Part shown: positions 60,893 through 64,000 of the stretch, piece after piece | Layout of the letters: every line of letters begins with the position of its first letter | Numbering within the stretch: the stretch's first letter is position 1 | Source: Bradyrhizobium sp. CCH5-F6 | GTDB lineage: Bacteria > Pseudomonadota > Alphaproteobacteria > Rhizobiales > Xanthobacteraceae | Length of the DNA stretch: 64,000 nucleotides | Direction: 5' to 3' | Assembly: GCF_001556045.1 (NCBI RefSeq) | Contig: NZ_LSIC01000050.1 | Coordinates: forward strand, 43,191-107,190 | The notes under the pieces: generated by a model | Told to the model about the DNA's origin: nothing | Database searches by the model: none | Seen by the model: only the letters and a program-made list of their open reading frames with translations | Position numbers and translations under genes: made by a program

Positions 60893-61486
60893 ATGCTCGA
60901 GTTCTATTTTTCGTACCGCGGGGTGCTTAGGCGCCTTCGTAGCGGGGTGCTTGGCGCCGAGATGGATCGCATCGCGGGGCACGCACATTGCGGTTCAGGA
61001 CCGATCGGCGAAGCTATCGTCGATAGCTGTCTATGCACATTCACCACTGACTCACCGCGGATTGCGGCAGTGTCTGCGCTCCAACACGAGCGACGGGTGG
61101 CGCCCGAACGATTCATTGCTTCGACGCCCATTGTAGTCGATGATCCGGACGCTCCGCTTTTGAGCTCCTTTTCTGACTATCTGAGCAGGGTACGAGGCCT
61201 TGAGCCAAGGTCCCGCGATGGCGTTCTCTTGGGCGCACGGCGCTTTCTGGATTGGCTCCGCCATCGCCATCCTGGCCAAGACCTCGAGACGTTGACGGCG
61301 GAGCATGTCCTTGCCGCCGTCGAGTATCGGCTGTCGCTCTCGGCGAGCTCCGGCACTCGCACGGCGGCGACTTCTCAAATCCGAACGTTTCTCCGCTTTC
61401 TGCATTGGGGTGGCCACCACGAGCAGGATCTGGCTCTCCTCGCCATCGCGGCTGAGCGCGCCTTCCTCGACGGAGGCGTGGCATGA
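60893..61486 (+). pseudogene. Tyrosine recombinase A of a RIT-like element, truncated
   Basis: 197 aa frame. It starts MLEFYFSYRGVLRRLRSGVL and includes a typical SAM-like core-binding domain (FSDYLSRVRGLEPRSRDGVLLGARRFLDWLRHRHPGQDLETLTAEHVLAAVEYRLS, SSGTRTAATSQIRTFLRFLHWGG). After AAERAFLDGG it stops where the catalytic domain (R..HxxR..Y) should begin. It overlaps the next recombinase start by four bases, as adjacent RIT genes do. Confidence 0.65.
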
Positions 61487-61926
61487 GTGAACACCTCCTG
61501 CTGGCGCCACTCCTGGAGTCGTACTTTCGTCGCCGGTTGACCAAGCAGCGCAACGCCACCTCCGCGACCTTGGCCAGCTATCGCGACGGCTTGCGCATGC
61601 TGATCCTCTTTGCCGCCGCCCGTAGGGGGAAGAAGCCGGCGGCGCTCGCCCTTGAGGATCTCGATCGGGACCTTGTTCTCGCCTTTCTCGATGAGAAGCG
61701 GAACAACTCCGTCGCAACGCGCAAGGCCCGGCTTGCCGCGATCCGATCCTTCTTCCATCACGTCGCCGCCGCCGATCCCGCCTCCTTCGGCGTCGCCCAA
61801 CAGGTTCTGACGATCCCCACTAAACGGGCGCACATCCGTGATCACTTCCAGCCGGCGCGCCGTCACGTCCGACTTAAGCGTATGGTCAAGCATAGACACA
61901 AGCCGATCCCTTCAAAGAGATCGTGA
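61483..61926 (+). pseudogene. Second tyrosine recombinase of the RIT-like element, truncated
   Basis: 147 aa frame starting MSEHLLLAPLLESYFRRRL. It has the N-terminal core-binding domain (TLASYRDGLRMLILFAAARRGKKPAALALEDLDRDLVLAFLDEKRN, RKARLAAIRSFFHHVAAADPASFGVAQQVLTIPTKRA) but loses the catalytic domain after IPTKRA and ends in unrelated residues. The third recombinase is absent. With the previous gene it shows a collapsed RIT. Confidence 0.65.
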
Positions 61927-62079
61927 AACTCGCCTATCCCATGTGCCGCGAGAAGGTGGGAGCGGAACGACGCTTACCTTTAAATTGCGGCTTATTGTCA
62001 AGCTTTACATTTCTGAACTTGCCCATGGCACAGTGGTAGCGCTCGTGTCCCAAGGATGCCTCCGGCACACAATTGGCTT

Positions 62080-62446
62080 CGTCTCAGCAAAGTTGGTCCC
62101 AGATCCAGAGGTGACGCCTGATCCGATCAGGCCAGCGAGTAGCGGCGCAATTGAGATCGAGTTTTGCTCTTGGAGCTCGTATGCGGATCACGGCGCAGTC
62201 AATGCGTGAACAGTGAAGGCGGCTATCGCGGCCTTGGCGGACGGACGAACGCGATGATCCCGCTTCCCAGCGGCGCAGGGTCTGGATCGCAATCGGCCAC
62301 AGGGACATGCGCCGCGGCATGCAAAGCCTGGTGCTGGCAGTTCAGGAGAACCTCAAGCGCGATCCTCATGCTAAATCTCAACATCTTCCGCGGTCGCCGC
62401 GGCGATCCGGTCAAGATCCTTCGGCATGACGGCTTGCGGGCCTGAA
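62080..62446 (+). pseudogene. Second IS66 remnant (tnpA end plus tnpB start)
   Basis: The frame ending at 62209 reads FVSAKLV and ASSGAIEIEF, matching the C-terminal part of IS66 TnpA. From ATG at 62252 MIPLPSG, then in another frame WIAIGHRDMRRGMQSLVLAV and QENLKRDPH and FRGRRGDPVKILRHDGL, match TnpB. Frameshifts show decay. It is not adjacent to the IS66 pieces at 60215 in one element. Confidence 0.55.
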
Positions 62447-62511
62447 TCGTGACAAGCTCGTAAGGCCTTCGACGTCGGACAGTGTGGTATCGATCTCACT
62501 GGCGTAGATAG

Positions 62512-62780
62512 CTCACATGACTCGAGGGCATCGTCAGCTCCCCGATCTTGGCGTGCAGCGCTTTCACGTCCACGGCAGGCTCGCTCATTCTGTTGCCTCC
62601 GCCAGAACCGAACACATCGGCAGCCTTGCTTTCAAGCTGAGCCTTCCACGCCGCGATCTAATTGGGGTGGACGTCGAACTGCTCGGCAGGCTGAGCCAGC
62701 GTTCGATCGCCCTTCACGGCGGCCAGCGCCACCTTCGCCTTGAAGGCCGGTGCGTGGTTCCGGCGCGTTCTTCTGCCCAT
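62512..62780 (-). pseudogene. IS3-family orfA remnant
   Basis: From ATG at 62780 the minus strand reads MGRRTRRNHAPAFKAKVALA and AAVKGDRTLAQPAEQFDVHPN, then TAG where a glutamine is expected, then IAAWKAQLESKAADVF and VDVKALHAKIGELTM. This is the IS3-type orfA leucine-zipper/HTH protein with an internal stop and a lost 3' end. Confidence 0.65.
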
Positions 62781-62963
62781 TGCCGCTCCCGATTCGCAGG
62801 CATAGCGTGCCCGCTGTCAGGCAGAAACTCCACTTATCGCCCCTGTGCAGAATTATAGCTCCTGCATGCCTCAATCCATTGTATCACGCGCTGAATTTTT
62901 GGGAATGTCGTTATCGTAAAACAGCTTTCGCTGATTCGCATCCCGATGTTCCTGCGAGGAGAT

Positions 62964-63665
62964 ATGCCGGCTAAGGTTCAACGCGATAACAAGCCCAATA
63001 GGGCACGTGCTGGCCGACGATGGTCGCCTGACGAGGAGGCGCGTCTCGTTGCTTTGGCCGAGAAGGGCTATAACTCGGCAGCTATCGCTGCGATCTTAAC
63101 GAGAACTTTTTCCAGCGTGCAAAATCGGCTCAGACAACTCGGGCGCTCAACCGCTGAACCTGATGATCCAAAGGAGCCAAAACGAGATCAACGGCCAATG
63201 GACCTCAGCTGCGGCGCGGTCTCTAACGGGGGGCGCGCAGTAGTCGAATCGATTTGGGGGGCAATTCGGGATGATAGCGCCATTGTCAACCGGCGCGAGC
63301 CTTCGCGACTGAGTAGCGAGGTTCAGTCCGTCATCGGTGCAATAGTGCGGGAGGCGATCATCAGCACAGATGCTAAGAATGGATTGGCCAGAGTCGCTAT
63401 CTCGCGTGTGCGCGCCGAGACGGTCGGCGTCGGATCCGGCGTATTCCGTAATTTACTGCAGGCTCTAGAACGACAACGCTTCCTGCAAAGGTCCCTCGGC
63501 TATCCTGACACCCTTAAGATCGATAGTGCGCTTGCAAAAAATGGAAGGGTGAGCTTTCTGCGAGCAATGCCGAGGTTGTTGGAACTTTGCGCTCGCTTCG
63601 ATATACGGACGGACAATATTGCCACACATTTTCCCTCGCTTGGTCAACCGTTTCGCTGCGCTTAA
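62964..63665 (+). CDS. Myb/SANT-like DNA-binding protein of unknown role
   Basis: 233 aa from ATG at 62964, with GAGGAG just before it; an ATG at 62946 has no RBS. The N-terminal 60 residues contain the SANT-like trihelix GRRWSPDEEARLVALAEKGYNSAAIAAILTRTFSSVQNRLRQLG, as in GcrA-like or resolvase-type binders. The rest is helical without a known domain (VQSVIGAIVREAIISTDAKNGLARVAISRVRAETVGVG near residue 125). Lower GC than the core, so probably acquired. A regulator or recombination accessory is possible. Confidence 0.6.
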   Translation: MPAKVQRDNKPNRARAGRRWSPDEEARLVALAEKGYNSAAIAAILTRTFSSVQNRLRQLGRSTAEPDDPKEPKRDQRPMDLSCGAVSNGGRAVVESIWGAIRDDSAIVNRREPSRLSSEVQSVIGAIVREAIISTDAKNGLARVAISRVRAETVGVGSGVFRNLLQALERQRFLQRSLGYPDTLKIDSALAKNGRVSFLRAMPRLLELCARFDIRTDNIATHFPSLGQPFRCA

Positions 63666-64000
63666 TTCCTTTTCGAGTTCAAGCTCATGCCTCTATCCCG
63701 CGGACCCTTTCACTCCCAAAAATTCGGATCGACGACTTTTGCCCCAATTGGGGAGGACGGGTCGGAATAACTCAGCGTTCCGTGATATTTACGCAACATT
63801 TGCCCGCAAAATGCTAGCCGACGTCCAGTGACACGCTGTCTACTGTTGCGCGATCATCAACCTTCGTCTCTTATCAATTTGCGACGGAGGGGGGCATCCC
63901 AAGGTCGTCCCGTTTTAGGTGGTTCGCTTAAGTCCCTCGCGTTCATGCGGGTGTGTCCGAAGGCGCGAAGCGACTAAGCGGTGAGTTAAGGGACAAGGGA
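63666..64000. other. No gene identified to the end of the window
   Basis: About 335 bases, GC-moderate, without an RBS-backed frame or a recognised remnant. Nothing further can be said. Confidence 0.4.

Noticed and set aside
28013..64000. A second tRNA-Phe 3' end (attR)
   Set aside because: Scanning by eye for the T-arm and acceptor sequence gave no second copy, so no right border is called.

Overview
The window looks like chromosome of an alphaproteobacterium of the Bradyrhizobium type. This is inferred from very high GC, codon use, the gene order DUF2948-hisD-UPF0262-phosphatase-maf-yacG-tRNA-Phe, and many intergenic hairpin repeats of the kind I associate with Bradyrhizobium. No database search was possible, so names rest on motifs and family memory.

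Bases 1-27.9 kb are ordinary core-like chromosome. In order they hold a sulfonate-binding protein behind a cysteine-rich leader peptide, metY with an alpha/beta hydrolase, an IclR regulator divergent from a six-gene catabolic operon (Bug-type binding protein, flavin reductase, FAH-family enzyme, HpaH-like hydratase, RidA, amidohydrolase), a tannase-like esterase, an LLM oxidoreductase, a secreted/ferric-reductase-like pair, cyclic-nucleotide-binding proteins, tRNA-Thr(GGT), a CAP_ED-thioredoxin-reductase-like fusion, a TetR/SDR pair, and the hisD-to-yacG block ending in tRNA-Phe(GAA).

Bases 28.0-48.2 kb are an integrated mobile element that abuts the 3' end of tRNA-Phe. It carries a large serine recombinase, a MobF (TrwC/TraA-like) relaxase plus a decayed second relaxase start, a VirD4/TraG coupling protein, a ParA/TraL-like ATPase with two partner genes, ParB-like, DUF736 and DUF932 genes, two tandem metallophosphoesterases, a Cas2/SinR-like small protein and several unknowns. 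No mating-pair (trb/virB) genes are visible, so it looks mobilizable or partial. Two signals tie the element together. One is a 17-nt motif found upstream of four genes in the same orientation. The other is a duplicated ~250-nt leader in front of the parB-like and DUF932 genes, whose two copies differ by compensatory base changes that preserve two stems.

Bases 48.2-64 kb are a scrapyard typical of island DNA. There are remnants of IS110, IS5, IS256, IS66 and IS3, one intact-looking IS630 with a frameshift site, and a broken recombinase-in-trio element inside an IS66 tnpB. Among them sit seemingly functional genes: a His-rich repeat protein, a TonB-dependent siderophore receptor, orphan flgB and flgK, a GNAT acetyltransferase and a Myb/SANT-like DNA-binding protein. 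No second copy of the tRNA-Phe end was found, so the far border of the island probably lies outside the window.
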